A stretch of 64,000 nucleotides of DNA from Mucilaginibacter sp. SJ. Lineage in GTDB: Bacteria; Bacteroidota; Bacteroidia; Sphingobacteriales; Sphingobacteriaceae. Position numbers and translations under genes: made by a program. Below the pieces are notes generated by a model, which was given only the letters and a program-made list of their open reading frames with translations, had not been told where the DNA came from and did no database searches. Below are positions 32,477 to 41,235 of this stretch, piece after piece. The stretch lies in contig NZ_CP118631.1 in NCBI RefSeq assembly GCF_028993635.1, positions 1,984,001 through 2,048,000 of the forward strand, read 5' to 3'. Each line of letters opens with the position of its first letter. Position 1 is the first letter of the stretch.

Positions 32477-33721
32477 TTATACCGCCTTAAATACCACTAT
32501 TCCGTTATGCCCGCCAAAGCCAAAAGTATTGCTCATAGCTACTTTTACTTTATGGTTAATGGCATCATTTAATACAAATTTCAAATTGTCGGGAATGGCT
32601 GGATCCAGGGTTATAGTATTGATTGTTGGTGGTATCACCTGGTTTTCAATTGATTTTATGGCTGCGATAGCTTCAATAGCTCCGGCGGCTCCCAACAGGT
32701 GGCCGGTCATGGATTTGGTTGAACCTATAATAGTATCTGTTGCTTTGCCTTTGGTAACCGCAAGCAGGGCATTAATTTCTGAAAGATCGCCAACCGGCGT
32801 TGATGTAGCATGCATGTTCAGGTAATCTACATCCTCAATGCTTAAACCCGATTCTGCAAGTGCCTGCTGCATGGCACGGGCAGCACCTAATCCTTCCGGA
32901 TGAGTGGCTGTCATGTGGTATGCATCAGCAGTCATCGAAGCCCCGGTTACCTCTGCGTAAATATGAGCACCACGGGCAACTGCATGATCATAATCTTCAA
33001 GTACCAAGGCACCGGCGCCTTCGCCCATAACAAAACCATCACGATCAATATCAAATGGCCTTGAAGCGTGTTGCGGATCATTATTACGAGCCGACATCGC
33101 TTTCATTGAGCTAAAACCGCCAATAGATGCCGGTGTAATAGGTGCTTCAGAACCACCTGTAACAATGATCTTAGCTTTGCCTAAACGGATGTAATTAAAG
33201 GCATCCATAATAGCTGTATTTGATGTAGCACAGGCCGAAACCGTAGTGTAGTTAATCCCCATAAAACCGTTACGGATAGAGATCATGCCCGAAGCCATAT
33301 TAGAAATGAACTTAGGTACAAAGAACGGGCTAAACCTGGGCTGTCCGTTACCCCTGGCATATTCTGTTACCTGCTCCTCAAAAGTTTCCATACCGCCTTG
33401 TCCGCTGCCCCAGATAATACCAACATCAAAGGGGTCCATTTTGCTCAGATCAAAACCCGAATCTTTGATAGCTTCGTCGGCTGCAACAAGCGCATACTGG
33501 GTGAAGGTATCGGTACGTTTTAATTCTGCTTTATCCAGGTGATCTGTGATATTGAAATCCTTCAGTTCGCAGGCAAATTGCGTACGGAATAATGATGCAT
33601 CAAAACGGGTGATGGTTGCAGCGCCGCTTTTACCGGCAATTAAATTTTGCCAATAAGTTTTTACATTATTTCCAAGCGGTGTTAAAGCGCCCAGACCTGT
33701 TATAACTACTCTGTTTAACAT
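32477..33721 (-). CDS. fabF: 3-oxoacyl-ACP synthase II
   Basis: Condensing enzyme of fatty acid elongation, 414 residues, the usual FabF length when started at ATG 33721 (MLNRVVITGLGALTPLG). An in-frame extension to 33757 adds 12 residues without family match. The catalytic Cys is in TTVSACATSNTA, and the two His are in MHATSTPVGD and STKSMTGHLLGAAGA. A C-terminal GFGGHNG loop closes the fold. A TAnnTTTG element (TATCTTTG, minus strand, 33744-33751) lies 22 bases upstream. It stands alone, with no adjacent acyl carrier protein gene, unlike many bacteria. A fabH gene starts at the far end of the window. Confidence 0.95.
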   Translation of the reverse strand: MLNRVVITGLGALTPLGNNVKTYWQNLIAGKSGAATITRFDASLFRTQFACELKDFNITDHLDKAELKRTDTFTQYALVAADEAIKDSGFDLSKMDPFDVGIIWGSGQGGMETFEEQVTEYARGNGQPRFSPFFVPKFISNMASGMISIRNGFMGINYTTVSACATSNTAIMDAFNYIRLGKAKIIVTGGSEAPITPASIGGFSSMKAMSARNNDPQHASRPFDIDRDGFVMGEGAGALVLEDYDHAVARGAHIYAEVTGASMTADAYHMTATHPEGLGAARAMQQALAESGLSIEDVDYLNMHATSTPVGDLSEINALLAVTKGKATDTIIGSTKSMTGHLLGAAGAIEAIAAIKSIENQVIPPTINTITLDPAIPDNLKFVLNDAINHKVKVAMSNTFGFGGHNGIVVFKAV

Positions 33722-33743
33722 GATGGTTTTATTAAAATCGGCG

Positions 33744-33751
33744 CAAAGATA
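33744..33751 (-). promoter_or_regulatory. candidate -7 element of fabF
   Basis: Minus-strand TATCTTTG matches the TAnnTTTG consensus. I find no clear TTG at the expected distance upstream. Confidence 0.4.
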
Positions 33752-33886
33752 TAACAATATACCAAATGGTATTTTGATAATTCAACGTGAACAGGTTTTA
33801 CACGCTGAAAATTACCGCGTTATGGCATGACCAAAAGTTAAAATAGTTCAAAAACCACCTCGGTTAAATCAAGGAAAGAGATTCGA

Positions 33887-34729
33887 TTATTTTCCAAAAA
33901 TCTTATTTAATTCCGAGTAAGGAACAGCATCATTTACAAAACCATAACTTCCCTGTGAAAGTTCAACAGCGGCCCGCTGAAAAGCGCCCAAAGCAGCCCT
34001 TGCCAATGCCGAACCAAGGCTTACCCTTTTTACGCCCAGATCTGCCAGTTCATTAAAGCTGATATCAAAACCTGCTGCGCCAAGCACAATGTTTACAGGT
34101 TTGGGAGCAACGGCTTTTACCACCTCTCTTATCTGTTCCCTTGTTTTAAGTCCGGGCGCAAAAAGCACATCGGCACCTGCATCGGCATAAGCAACAAGGC
34201 GTTTTATGGTGTCCTGCAGGTCTATTTTCCCGTGGATCATATTTTCGGCCCTGGCGGTTAGCATAAAATGAAACGGTAAACTCCGCGCTGCTTCAACAGC
34301 TGCTTTTACCCGCACAACCGAAAGCTCAAAATTGTAAATGGGATCACGATCATTACCTGTGGCATCCTCTATCGAGCCGCCAACCAGCCCCACTCCCGCT
34401 GCGGCTAAGATAGTTTCGGCACAGATCTCTGGTGTATCGCCAAAACCATTCTCCAAATCAGCAGCTACAGGTAAATGCGTGGCATTAATGATAGCTCTTG
34501 CATTATCAAGCGTTTCATCGCGATTGATCAGGGCATGGCCATCCGGCCGGCCAAGTACATAAGCCAAACCAGCGCTGGTGGTAGTGAAAGCTTCAAAACC
34601 TAACCCAGTTAAAATTTTAGCCGAACCGGCGTCCCAGGGATTAGGGATGATAAACAAGCCATCGCGCCCTTGCAGGGCCTTAAAAACTTCGGCTTTTTGA
34701 TATTGGGAATTGTTTATTGCTGATGACAT
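33887..34729 (-). CDS. isocitrate lyase/PEP mutase-family enzyme
   Basis: Cytoplasmic enzyme of 280 residues of the ICL/PEPM barrel superfamily. The chain opens FKALQGRDGLFIIPNPWDAGSAKILTGLGFEAFTTTSAGLAY. The Mg-binding region is ADLENGFGDTPE, and GGSIEDATG carries the conserved SIED motif. ARAENMIHGKIDL and ADVLFAPGL follow. The family includes methylisocitrate lyase, phosphonopyruvate hydrolase and oxaloacetate decarboxylase-like members; the lack of the KKCGH motif excludes isocitrate lyase. The cleaved bond is probably C-C or P-C in a 3-carbon acid, but it cannot be fixed. It is divergent from the CAT-like gene across a palindrome. Confidence 0.78.
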   Translation of the reverse strand: MSSAINNSQYQKAEVFKALQGRDGLFIIPNPWDAGSAKILTGLGFEAFTTTSAGLAYVLGRPDGHALINRDETLDNARAIINATHLPVAADLENGFGDTPEICAETILAAAGVGLVGGSIEDATGNDRDPIYNFELSVVRVKAAVEAARSLPFHFMLTARAENMIHGKIDLQDTIKRLVAYADAGADVLFAPGLKTREQIREVVKAVAPKPVNIVLGAAGFDISFNELADLGVKRVSLGSALARAALGAFQRAAVELSQGSYGFVNDAVPYSELNKIFGK

Positions 34730-34787
34730 TTGAAGGCAGATTAGTGTTTATCGAAATTAAGCAAAAGTTAGTGTGCAGTCACGAGGC

Positions 34788-34844
34788 TTAAGTCGGAAAT
34801 TTGCTTTTTGACTTAAGACTTACGATTTCTAACTTCCGACTTAA
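34788..34844. repeat. imperfect 14-bp inverted repeat between divergent genes
   Basis: Arms 34788-34801 and 34831-34844 (core TTAAGTCGGAA) pair in 13 of 14 positions around a 29-base spacer. It lies in the 143 bases between the divergent genes at 34729 and 34873, so it may be an operator for both or a repeat element. Confidence 0.5.
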
Positions 34845-34872
34845 TATCCCTATTATTGCAACAGCAATAGTT

Positions 34873-35499
34873 ATGAAACAAAAAATAGATATTGAAAACT
34901 GGATCAGGAAAGAGCATTACAACTTTTTTAAACAGTTTGAAGAGCCCTATTATGGCGTAAACGTAAACGTTGATGTAACAGCCGCCTATAAGTTTGTGAA
35001 GGATAACGGGATCTCATTTTTCCTTTATACCATGTATCAGTCTTTAGCCGCCTCGCAAATTATTGAGCCTTTCAAATATCGTATGGAAGGCAATGATGTT
35101 TTTATTTACGACCAGATTGATGCCAGCTCAACCGTTCCGCGGGCTAATGGCACATTTGGCTTTGGTGAATGGCCCTTTCATCCCTTGTTCGAAGATTTTG
35201 CCCGCGACGCCAACAAGGAAATTGAACGGGTACAAAGTAACAACCTGCTTGAACGCAAGGCTTTAAACAATGTAATCCGTTTTTCTTCGCTACCCTGGAT
35301 CAATTTCACCTCACTGTCGCATGCGCGCATGTTTTCATTTATGGACAGCTGCCCCAAGGTTTCGTTTGGGAAAATGACAGAGCATCATGGTAAGCGCACC
35401 ATACCTCTATCCATTCACGTAAACCATGCTTTGGTTGATGGCATCCACGTGGGCCAGTATATTGATTGTTACCAGGAATTGTTGAATAAGGGATTTTAG
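34873..35499 (+). CDS. chloramphenicol acetyltransferase-like protein
   Basis: Acyl-CoA-dependent acetyltransferase-like protein of 208 residues, the usual CAT length of about 210-220 when started at ATG 34873. The frame upstream to 34801 lies in the palindrome. It begins IENWIRKEHYNFFKQFEEPYYGV, like CatA trimers. The active-site block is HVNHALVDGIHVGQY, where His185 and Asp189 fit the HHxxxDG motif, though the first His is Asn here. SFGKMTEHHGKRTIPLSIHVNH gives the usual C-terminal strand. Chromosomal copies in Bacteroidota often act on other acceptors, so resistance is not proven. It is convergent with the DUF885 gene. Confidence 0.78.
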   Translation: MKQKIDIENWIRKEHYNFFKQFEEPYYGVNVNVDVTAAYKFVKDNGISFFLYTMYQSLAASQIIEPFKYRMEGNDVFIYDQIDASSTVPRANGTFGFGEWPFHPLFEDFARDANKEIERVQSNNLLERKALNNVIRFSSLPWINFTSLSHARMFSFMDSCPKVSFGKMTEHHGKRTIPLSIHVNHALVDGIHVGQYIDCYQELLNKGF

Positions 35500-35517
35500 G
35501 CTAACGATATAAAGCTA

Positions 35518-35554
35518 AGAGGTTGCGTGCCTCCGGCACACTAAAAAAACCTCT
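35518..35554. terminator. hairpin between CAT-like and DUF885 genes
   Basis: Arms AGAGGTT (35518-35524) and AACCTCT (35548-35554) enclose a second stem GTGCC/GGCAC (35527-35539). It lies between two convergent genes and has an A/T-rich 3' flank, so it is probably a two-way terminator. Confidence 0.55.
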
Positions 35555-35624
35555 AATAATTATTCTACAAACCTTTTGCACCTCTGTGCAACCTTTCCAT
35601 GTATTGATTTACGAGACAAAAGGT

Positions 35625-36926
35625 TTAACTTTTTTTAAACACATTTTCCTTAACCATAAACAACGGCAGCGAGCCATGATCAAGTACGCGTGAATGAAAA
35701 TCCCTGATATTAAATTGCGCGCCCTGCTTTTGCTGCAATTCCTCTTTCCAATGCAATATTTGTAATGCGCCATACTTGTAGGTAACTACCTGTGCCGGCC
35801 AGCGGCGCATGCGGGCAATTTCGCGCATGGCAATATCATCCTGTCCCCGGATGTTCTTTTTCCAAAATGCCAGTGCCTGTTCATCCGTCCAGCCGTAATA
35901 ATTAAGTGCTACATCCAAAGGCACACGTACCGACCGTACAATATCCCACTCCCATTTGCCAAGCTCATCGTAAGGCGTTTGGTATACGCCAAGTTGTTTG
36001 CCCAACTCTTCGGTATATGCCGCCCAACCCTCGGCAAAACCCATATAATAAAACAACTGCTGCACGGCAGATGTTTTGGTTTGTGCCTCCATACTCGCCT
36101 GGTAATGGTGACCAGGAACTCCCTCGTGAATAAAAAGCCAGTCGACCTGCCGCTTATTGTATGGCTTATCAAAAAGATTATAGTAAAACGCATTATTATC
36201 GTAATAGCCGGGCGTTTGTGCCAGCTGCCTGCTTTCGCCCTTTACAATTTTTAGCGGGGCTATGTTGGTATTGTTAAACAGTTTGGGCAAGTTGGCGTAA
36301 ATAACCGCTTTGGTATTTTCGAAGGATTGCTGAACTACCTTCGGGTCACTGATAAAAAAAGAAGGGTCATTGAGGTGTTTATAAAAATCATCCTCACTTA
36401 ACCCGGTTTGCAGGCGGATAGCTTCGATATGCTTTTTAACCCGGCTAACTTCGGTAAGGCCAAACTGGTAGATTTCATCAGGTGTAGCACTGGTGCTGAC
36501 CCATCGTTTCAGCAGGTAGACATACCATGCTTTGCCGTTGGGGATAGTGATAATACCGCCTGCAGGAATCACAGCAGGTTTATTTTTTAACCAATCCTGC
36601 TCAAGTTTAATCCGCTCTAAATTGAGGCCGGTTTCATAGCTGATCAGCTGATAATCTACTTTTTCCGGTTCGCTGAGCTGATCTGCTTTGAAGGCTGATA
36701 AACCAGTCTTTATTTTTGTAAAAAAAGCTAACTGTTTTTGCACATCAGCAGCGGTGCCGATATGTTCTAATCCGCTTGTGTAGCTTAGCTCCAGCTGGGG
36801 CAAATGCAATTCAGTGTAGCCGGCTACAAAATCATTACAAAAAGCATCAAAAGGAGATTGCTGGCCAATAGCGAGAGAAGATGTTAAAGTAAAAAACAAA
36901 AAAACAAGAAGTCGCCTCATAAACAC
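35625..36926 (-). CDS. DUF885-family protein, secreted, short form
   Basis: Exported protein of 433 residues, with a signal peptide (MRRLLVFLFFTLTSSLAIGQ; the second Met at 36920 is also possible). DUF885 proteins are putative zinc-dependent peptidases, usually 550-600 residues. This one is well short of that, mostly for lack of N-terminal parts. The metal-site pattern HEGVPGHHYQ (IHEGVPGHHYQASME) is intact, and a downstream Glu-rich helix (FAEGWAAYTEELGKQLG) fits the third ligand. A TAnnTTTG-type box (36938-36945, minus strand) lies 12 bases before the start. Substrate unknown. Confidence 0.8.
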   Translation of the reverse strand: MFMRRLLVFLFFTLTSSLAIGQQSPFDAFCNDFVAGYTELHLPQLELSYTSGLEHIGTAADVQKQLAFFTKIKTGLSAFKADQLSEPEKVDYQLISYETGLNLERIKLEQDWLKNKPAVIPAGGIITIPNGKAWYVYLLKRWVSTSATPDEIYQFGLTEVSRVKKHIEAIRLQTGLSEDDFYKHLNDPSFFISDPKVVQQSFENTKAVIYANLPKLFNNTNIAPLKIVKGESRQLAQTPGYYDNNAFYYNLFDKPYNKRQVDWLFIHEGVPGHHYQASMEAQTKTSAVQQLFYYMGFAEGWAAYTEELGKQLGVYQTPYDELGKWEWDIVRSVRVPLDVALNYYGWTDEQALAFWKKNIRGQDDIAMREIARMRRWPAQVVTYKYGALQILHWKEELQQKQGAQFNIRDFHSRVLDHGSLPLFMVKENVFKKS

Positions 36927-36937
36927 GCAGTGGTTAA

Positions 36938-36945
36938 CAAACCTA
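36938..36945 (-). promoter_or_regulatory. candidate -7 element of the DUF885 gene
   Basis: Minus-strand TAGGTTTG matches TAnnTTTG. A TTTG on the same strand lies 24 bases further upstream, slightly longer than the usual spacer. The RNA would start only a few bases before the ATG. Confidence 0.4.
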
Positions 36946-37020
36946 AATATTTGCTTTGACTAATTTATACAAAAACAAATCCCCAGTTAACCATTATCAG
37001 TAATCCAAAAGCATTTTTGT

Positions 37021-37455
37021 TTATGTTGATTGGATGTAACTGTGCAACTGCTCAATGGTTTCCCTTTGCGAATAGATAGTTTCGTACACCACATCGCTCA
37101 TTGAAATAATACCGCATAACTGATCGGCCATATCAAACACCGGTAAATACCTGATATTATTTTCGCTCATGATCAGCATGCATTCATCAACTGATGATTC
37201 GGGGGTGATCCTCGGGAAATTGGTACTTATGATCTCGCCGGCGGTGGTTTCGTCGGAGTGTTTACCCATTAAAATGATTTTACGGGAGTAATCCCTCTCC
37301 GTCATCAGGCCCATATACCTGCCATTTTCGGTTACCACTACCGAGCCGATGTTTTTTTCGGCCATCAGTTTCAACACGTTAAACACGGTGGTATCGGCAG
37401 GTACTGCAGTAACGTTGTTCCCCTTACGGGCCAGGATATGCTTTACACTTTTCAT
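37021..37455 (-). CDS. CBS-pair domain protein
   Basis: Cytoplasmic protein of 144 residues made of two CBS motifs (about 10-65, AVPADTTVFNVLKLMAEKNIGSVVVTENGRYMGLMTERDYSRKI, and 80-135, TNFPRITPESSVDECMLIMSENNIRYLPVFDMADQLCGIISMSDVV). CBS pairs bind adenine nucleotides and sense energy state. With no other domain attached it may act as a free regulatory subunit. No operon partner is visible: the DUF885 gene ends its own unit and a 538-base gap follows upstream. Confidence 0.9.
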   Translation of the reverse strand: MKSVKHILARKGNNVTAVPADTTVFNVLKLMAEKNIGSVVVTENGRYMGLMTERDYSRKIILMGKHSDETTAGEIISTNFPRITPESSVDECMLIMSENNIRYLPVFDMADQLCGIISMSDVVYETIYSQRETIEQLHSYIQST

Positions 37456-37943
37456 AAATACTCAGGTTAATTTGGTAAATTCAAGATACGAATAAGTAAC
37501 AGAAAAACAATGGATTGTGGAAAACAAAATCTATTCAGGCTAAAAAAACCGTTCGGCCATGCAGTTTAAACCAATCCTTATATTGTAACAAAACGGGTGT
37601 CCCAATTTTTTGATTCCCGAAAAAAAATAAAAAAAATGCTGGCTGTCTTTTTTGTAAAAAACAAATGTTCCATTTTTTGAACCTTGAAACGCGGGACGGC
37701 ATAAAAATGAAACAAATTGATAATCAATCAATTAGCTCATTCAATAAAACACATTCAACTAACTGATAATCAGCAAATAAAACTAATAAGAATAAAACAA
37801 TACGTGTTTTACAGAAGATTTGACGCCATGTTTATTCAACCTCTTTTTTTGTTTTTATCGTGACTTTTTGAATAAGTTACCCTAATAATAAAAGGCGCTG
37901 ACAAAATAGCTTCACCAACAATCTCGATTTATTTTATTAAAAA
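37456..37943. other. AT-rich gap between CBS gene and arabinan PUL
   Basis: Some 490 bases of strongly AT-rich sequence. A 63-residue minus-strand frame at 37540-37731 is rich in Phe and Lys and has no motif, so it is not called. I see no repeat or promoter box that stands out, apart from the PUL terminator at its right edge. Confidence 0.6.
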
Positions 37944-37971
37944 AGCCCCCCGGTAATTAAACCGAAGGGCT
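37944..37971 (-). terminator. terminator of the arabinan PUL
   Basis: AGCCCTTCGGT pairs with ACCGGGGGGCT (two mismatches in the stem), followed on the minus strand by six T. It lies 22 bases after the GH43 stop. Confidence 0.85.
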
Positions 37972-37993
37972 ACCAACCTATATAAAAACAAAC

Positions 37994-39502
37994 CTATTGT
38001 TTTCTCTTTCCCCAAATAGCGGTGCCATGGCTATCTAACCCGGTAAATATCAGGGTTGATGTTATTTTATTTTCCCAGTCGCGCTCACGTTCAACTTTTA
38101 GCTTGTAAGTATCGCCGTTGCTGTATTTAAGCTCAAGCCACGGAGCGGTAAATGTCCATTTATCAGCAGCGTTACCATCAATAGTACCGGCAGCGTCCAG
38201 TTTAAAGGTTGTTGAAACCTGGAAATCCGGATTGGTTTGCTCGGTACCATAACCTGGTACAACATGATAATTCAGCGTAATTTTTTCATAGTTCCCTGCC
38301 ACATCGGTTGATGCAATGGTTGTTTGAGCAACATTGGCATATCGCTCAGGCGATACTATTGGCCAGCCGTCGGTTGTCCATGATATTTTACGAACGTGCA
38401 GGTCCATAAAGTAGGAGTTAATACCCGGCCTGCCCTGGTGCGCCATGTAATATTGCCCGCTACCGTTGTCAAACACTGCACAATGCCCTGTGCCCTGCCA
38501 GCCGCTTTGGTTGCTGAACTGGTATGGCGCAAGGATCATGGGGCCATGATCCTCATCGGTATTGATGTCATGCCCGTTATAATCATAAAACGGACCGGTC
38601 GGGCTATCGCCCCGCCCTACCCTAACATTATACTTGGTTTGCAGCCAGTCATAACTGATAAACAGGAAATACTTTTTCAGATCGGAGTTGTAGATCACTT
38701 CCGCGCCTTCAATGTTACCATTGTATTTGCCGCCGGTAAAACCGCGGTTAGCTATGCGCTTGCCCTTATCGCCCGAGCTGGCCGCCAGGCCGGTTGAAGG
38801 ATCAAGTTTCAGGATATAGATCCCATCCCATGCCGAGCCGTAGTACATGTACTGCTCGCCGGTGGTTGTAGTTATTACGGTTGGGTCGATAGCGTTTGTT
38901 TGGATACTGGCATCATTGGTTGATGTTACAACGAGGCCTTTCTCCGACCAGGGGCCGTCAGGCGATGAAGCCGTCGCCATACCGATAACACTCAGGCGTG
39001 CTACAGGCGATGAAAGCGAATAATACAATCTGTACTCTGAACCCACCTTCATTACGTAAGGTGCCCATAAGGCGTTGTAAGGCGTACCGCCTTTACCCGT
39101 AATATAGGCAGATCCCTGCGCCGGCAATGACGAAAATACCCAACCCACATACTCCCACTGCACCAAATCCTTCGACCTGCGGATTTGCAAGCCCGGCCTT
39201 ACATCAGTACCAAAAGCCACATCGGTACTATAGCAATAATAATAATCACCAAACTTTTTAATGGATGGGTCATGCACGTTATACACTGTCCACTTAGGAT
39301 AATAGGTAAATGCCGCAATATCCGCGTAAGTATCACTGATACTGTTGATATCAAACGCCGTTGTTACCGGTGGAGTTGTGGTAGTATCCGTTTTAGTTGG
39401 CGCAGGTGTTTCCTTTTTTGAGCAGGAAAACAGCACTGTTGCCAGTGCGGTTATTAAGTATAGATTTTTCGCTGTATTCATCATCGTGTTCGTCTCTTTC
39501 AC
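37994..39502 (-). CDS. GH43 endo-alpha-1,5-L-arabinanase lipoprotein
   Basis: Lipoprotein of up to 502 residues (lipobox VLFSC, then a Thr/Pro-rich spacer). The start may be Met7 or Met8 (about 39481-39484), giving a cleaner basic N-region than MKETNT. GH43 residues are in order: the base Asp in VHDPSIKKFG, the pKa-tuning Asp in NAIDPTVI, the acid Glu in GNIEGAEVIY and the arabinanase-type metal His in GTGHCAVF. A C-terminal beta domain (about 395-502) resembles the DUF5116/lipocalin-like tail of surface arabinanases. It would cut arabinan outside the cell. It is the last gene of the FecI/FecR-controlled PUL, with a repeat-rich 150-base gap before it. Confidence 0.9.
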   Translation of the reverse strand: MKETNTMMNTAKNLYLITALATVLFSCSKKETPAPTKTDTTTTPPVTTAFDINSISDTYADIAAFTYYPKWTVYNVHDPSIKKFGDYYYCYSTDVAFGTDVRPGLQIRRSKDLVQWEYVGWVFSSLPAQGSAYITGKGGTPYNALWAPYVMKVGSEYRLYYSLSSPVARLSVIGMATASSPDGPWSEKGLVVTSTNDASIQTNAIDPTVITTTTGEQYMYYGSAWDGIYILKLDPSTGLAASSGDKGKRIANRGFTGGKYNGNIEGAEVIYNSDLKKYFLFISYDWLQTKYNVRVGRGDSPTGPFYDYNGHDINTDEDHGPMILAPYQFSNQSGWQGTGHCAVFDNGSGQYYMAHQGRPGINSYFMDLHVRKISWTTDGWPIVSPERYANVAQTTIASTDVAGNYEKITLNYHVVPGYGTEQTNPDFQVSTTFKLDAAGTIDGNAADKWTFTAPWLELKYSNGDTYKLKVERERDWENKITSTLIFTGLDSHGTAIWGKRKQ

Positions 39503-39515
39503 TTAATTTTTAATT

Positions 39516-39624
39516 CCCTCCCGCGGGAGGGGTGTGGCGGGCTGTGAAGTGGCAGGGAGGGGTTTATATAAGCAGTATATTTGCCATGATTCATAAACCC
39601 CTTCCTACTCCTTCCCCAGGGAAG
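39516..39624. repeat. composite palindromic intergenic repeat
   Basis: Contains a perfect 16-base palindrome CCCTCCCGCGGGAGGG (39516-39531), an inverted pair GGGAGGGGTTTAT / ATAAACCCCTTCC (39555-39567, 39593-39605; one mismatch) and a CCTTCC/GGAAGG stem (39610-39624). It lies between susD and GH43 of the PUL. Similar GC-rich hairpin repeats are frequent in Sphingobacteriaceae intergenic DNA (general knowledge). Confidence 0.65.
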
Positions 39625-39650
39625 GAATCGCACCTCCCCCGCTCTTTTTT

Positions 39651-41207
39651 CTAATAGCCCGTATTTTGTACCAAACCAACATTGGTTTGCACTTCGCTCA
39701 GCGGTATCGGCAAATACTCTTTACCTGCGGTATAGGTATTAAATTCCGGGTCGCGGGATTTTAGCCATGCCAGTTTAGCTACATCCTGTAACCAGCCCCA
39801 GCGGCGGATATCATCAAAACGGTGGCCTTCCAACGAAAATTCCAGGAAACGTTCGTGACCTATCTGATCGCGCATCTCAGCCTGGCTCATGCCCGGTTTT
39901 ACCGTAGCTAAGTTTGGCAAACCAACACGGCTGCGTACCAGCTGGATGTATTGATAAGCATCATTTGTTTGGCCCAATTCGTTCAAACACTCAGCGTACA
40001 TCAGCAGTACATCAGCATAACGCATCAATCTTTCGTTGATACCTGATCTCCAGTCATACTCATCGGCCTGGCCGCTGTCGCCGTTTTCATACTTATGGCA
40101 AAACAGGGCATTTAATGAGGAGCTGCCGGCATAGCGGGCGGCAAAATCCTCGTTATATAATTTTTCGCCGGGTTTGTTGTAATACATGGTTACATCCAAA
40201 CGTGGGTCGACACCGCCACTGGTTGTTTTTTCCTGCAGATATTCATTGTATAATGCAGGCGTTGGCTGCACATCTGTAAAACCAAAACTCGCTGCGCCAA
40301 AGGTGATGGCACGGGCAGATGTACGGCCCCATCCTGATGACGGATCGCCTCCCCAGCCCAGATCAGTACCTCCGGCATCCCTTGAAAACTGAACCTCAAA
40401 AATCGATTCGGAGTTGTTTTCATTATTGGCAAAAAAGTTATCGTAGTAATTAGGCACAAGGCTATAAGTACCCATGTCAATAACTGATTTGAACTCGGCA
40501 GCAGCTTCCGCATATTTTTTTGTGAACAGGTAGGTTTTCCCCAGAAACGCTGCTGCCGCTCCCCTGGTAGCACGACCTATCTGTCCATCGGGCGATAAGC
40601 CGCTGTAAGTTGCTGGCAGCATGCCTTCGGCAGCTTTAAAATCGCTGATCACCTGTGCCCAAACTACATCCTGGGGCTGTTGCTTTTGGAAATAATCGGC
40701 ACTTGAGCCGGCAGGAACCAACGGCATAGGCACGTTTTTATAAAAATCGGCCAGGTGGAAATAATACAGGCCACGCAGAAAATAGGCCTGACCCAATACA
40801 CGTTTCTTCAGTTCGGCATCCATATTAATGGCGGGTACATATTTCAGCACTTCGTTCGCGCGTAAAATACCCTGGTAATAGGCCGTCCATGAAAACAGTA
40901 CGCCCGCGCCACTGCTTTGCATATTGAACTTACCCATGTTATAGATCTGGTCCCATGGACTGTAGCTTGTAGCATCATCGCCCCTTGTGTTTTCCACTAT
41001 CGGCGAAAAACGCATGTATGAACCATCAATAATTAAACTGCCATATACCGCATTTATCCCTTTTACAGCATCATCAGAAGTTTGCCAAAACGTTTGGGTT
41101 GTTTGCGCGTTAGGGTTTACAGTATTTAAATCACTTTTTTTACACCCCATTGCAAAAGCCGACAGTACTAAACCAGTAACTATGGCCTTTTTAAATATAT
41201 TTTTCAT
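39651..41207 (-). CDS. SusD/RagB-type lipoprotein of the arabinan PUL
   Basis: Surface lipoprotein of 518 residues (lipobox FAMGC, Cys about 22). SusD traits: TQTFWQTSDDAVKGINAVYGSL, then KRVLGQAYFLRGLYYFHLADFYKNVPMPLVP, TPR-like helices at LGKTYLFTKKYAEAAAEFKSVID, and the C-terminal IGHERFLEFSLEGHRFDDIRRWGW with the closing YLPIP. It is the binding partner of the SusC whose gene ends 28 bases upstream. Given the GH43 next to it, arabino-oligosaccharides are the probable ligand. Confidence 0.93.
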   Translation of the reverse strand: MKNIFKKAIVTGLVLSAFAMGCKKSDLNTVNPNAQTTQTFWQTSDDAVKGINAVYGSLIIDGSYMRFSPIVENTRGDDATSYSPWDQIYNMGKFNMQSSGAGVLFSWTAYYQGILRANEVLKYVPAINMDAELKKRVLGQAYFLRGLYYFHLADFYKNVPMPLVPAGSSADYFQKQQPQDVVWAQVISDFKAAEGMLPATYSGLSPDGQIGRATRGAAAAFLGKTYLFTKKYAEAAAEFKSVIDMGTYSLVPNYYDNFFANNENNSESIFEVQFSRDAGGTDLGWGGDPSSGWGRTSARAITFGAASFGFTDVQPTPALYNEYLQEKTTSGGVDPRLDVTMYYNKPGEKLYNEDFAARYAGSSSLNALFCHKYENGDSGQADEYDWRSGINERLMRYADVLLMYAECLNELGQTNDAYQYIQLVRSRVGLPNLATVKPGMSQAEMRDQIGHERFLEFSLEGHRFDDIRRWGWLQDVAKLAWLKSRDPEFNTYTAGKEYLPIPLSEVQTNVGLVQNTGY

Positions 41208-41235
41208 TATACTAATGTTTAATGTTTATCAATAA

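Noticed and set aside
37021..37455. CBS protein as part of a transporter operon
   Set aside because: No transporter gene adjoins it on the same strand.
37540..37731. 63-residue minus-strand frame in the CBS-PUL gap
   Set aside because: Composition follows the AT-rich DNA (Phe, Lys), with no motif or upstream signal.
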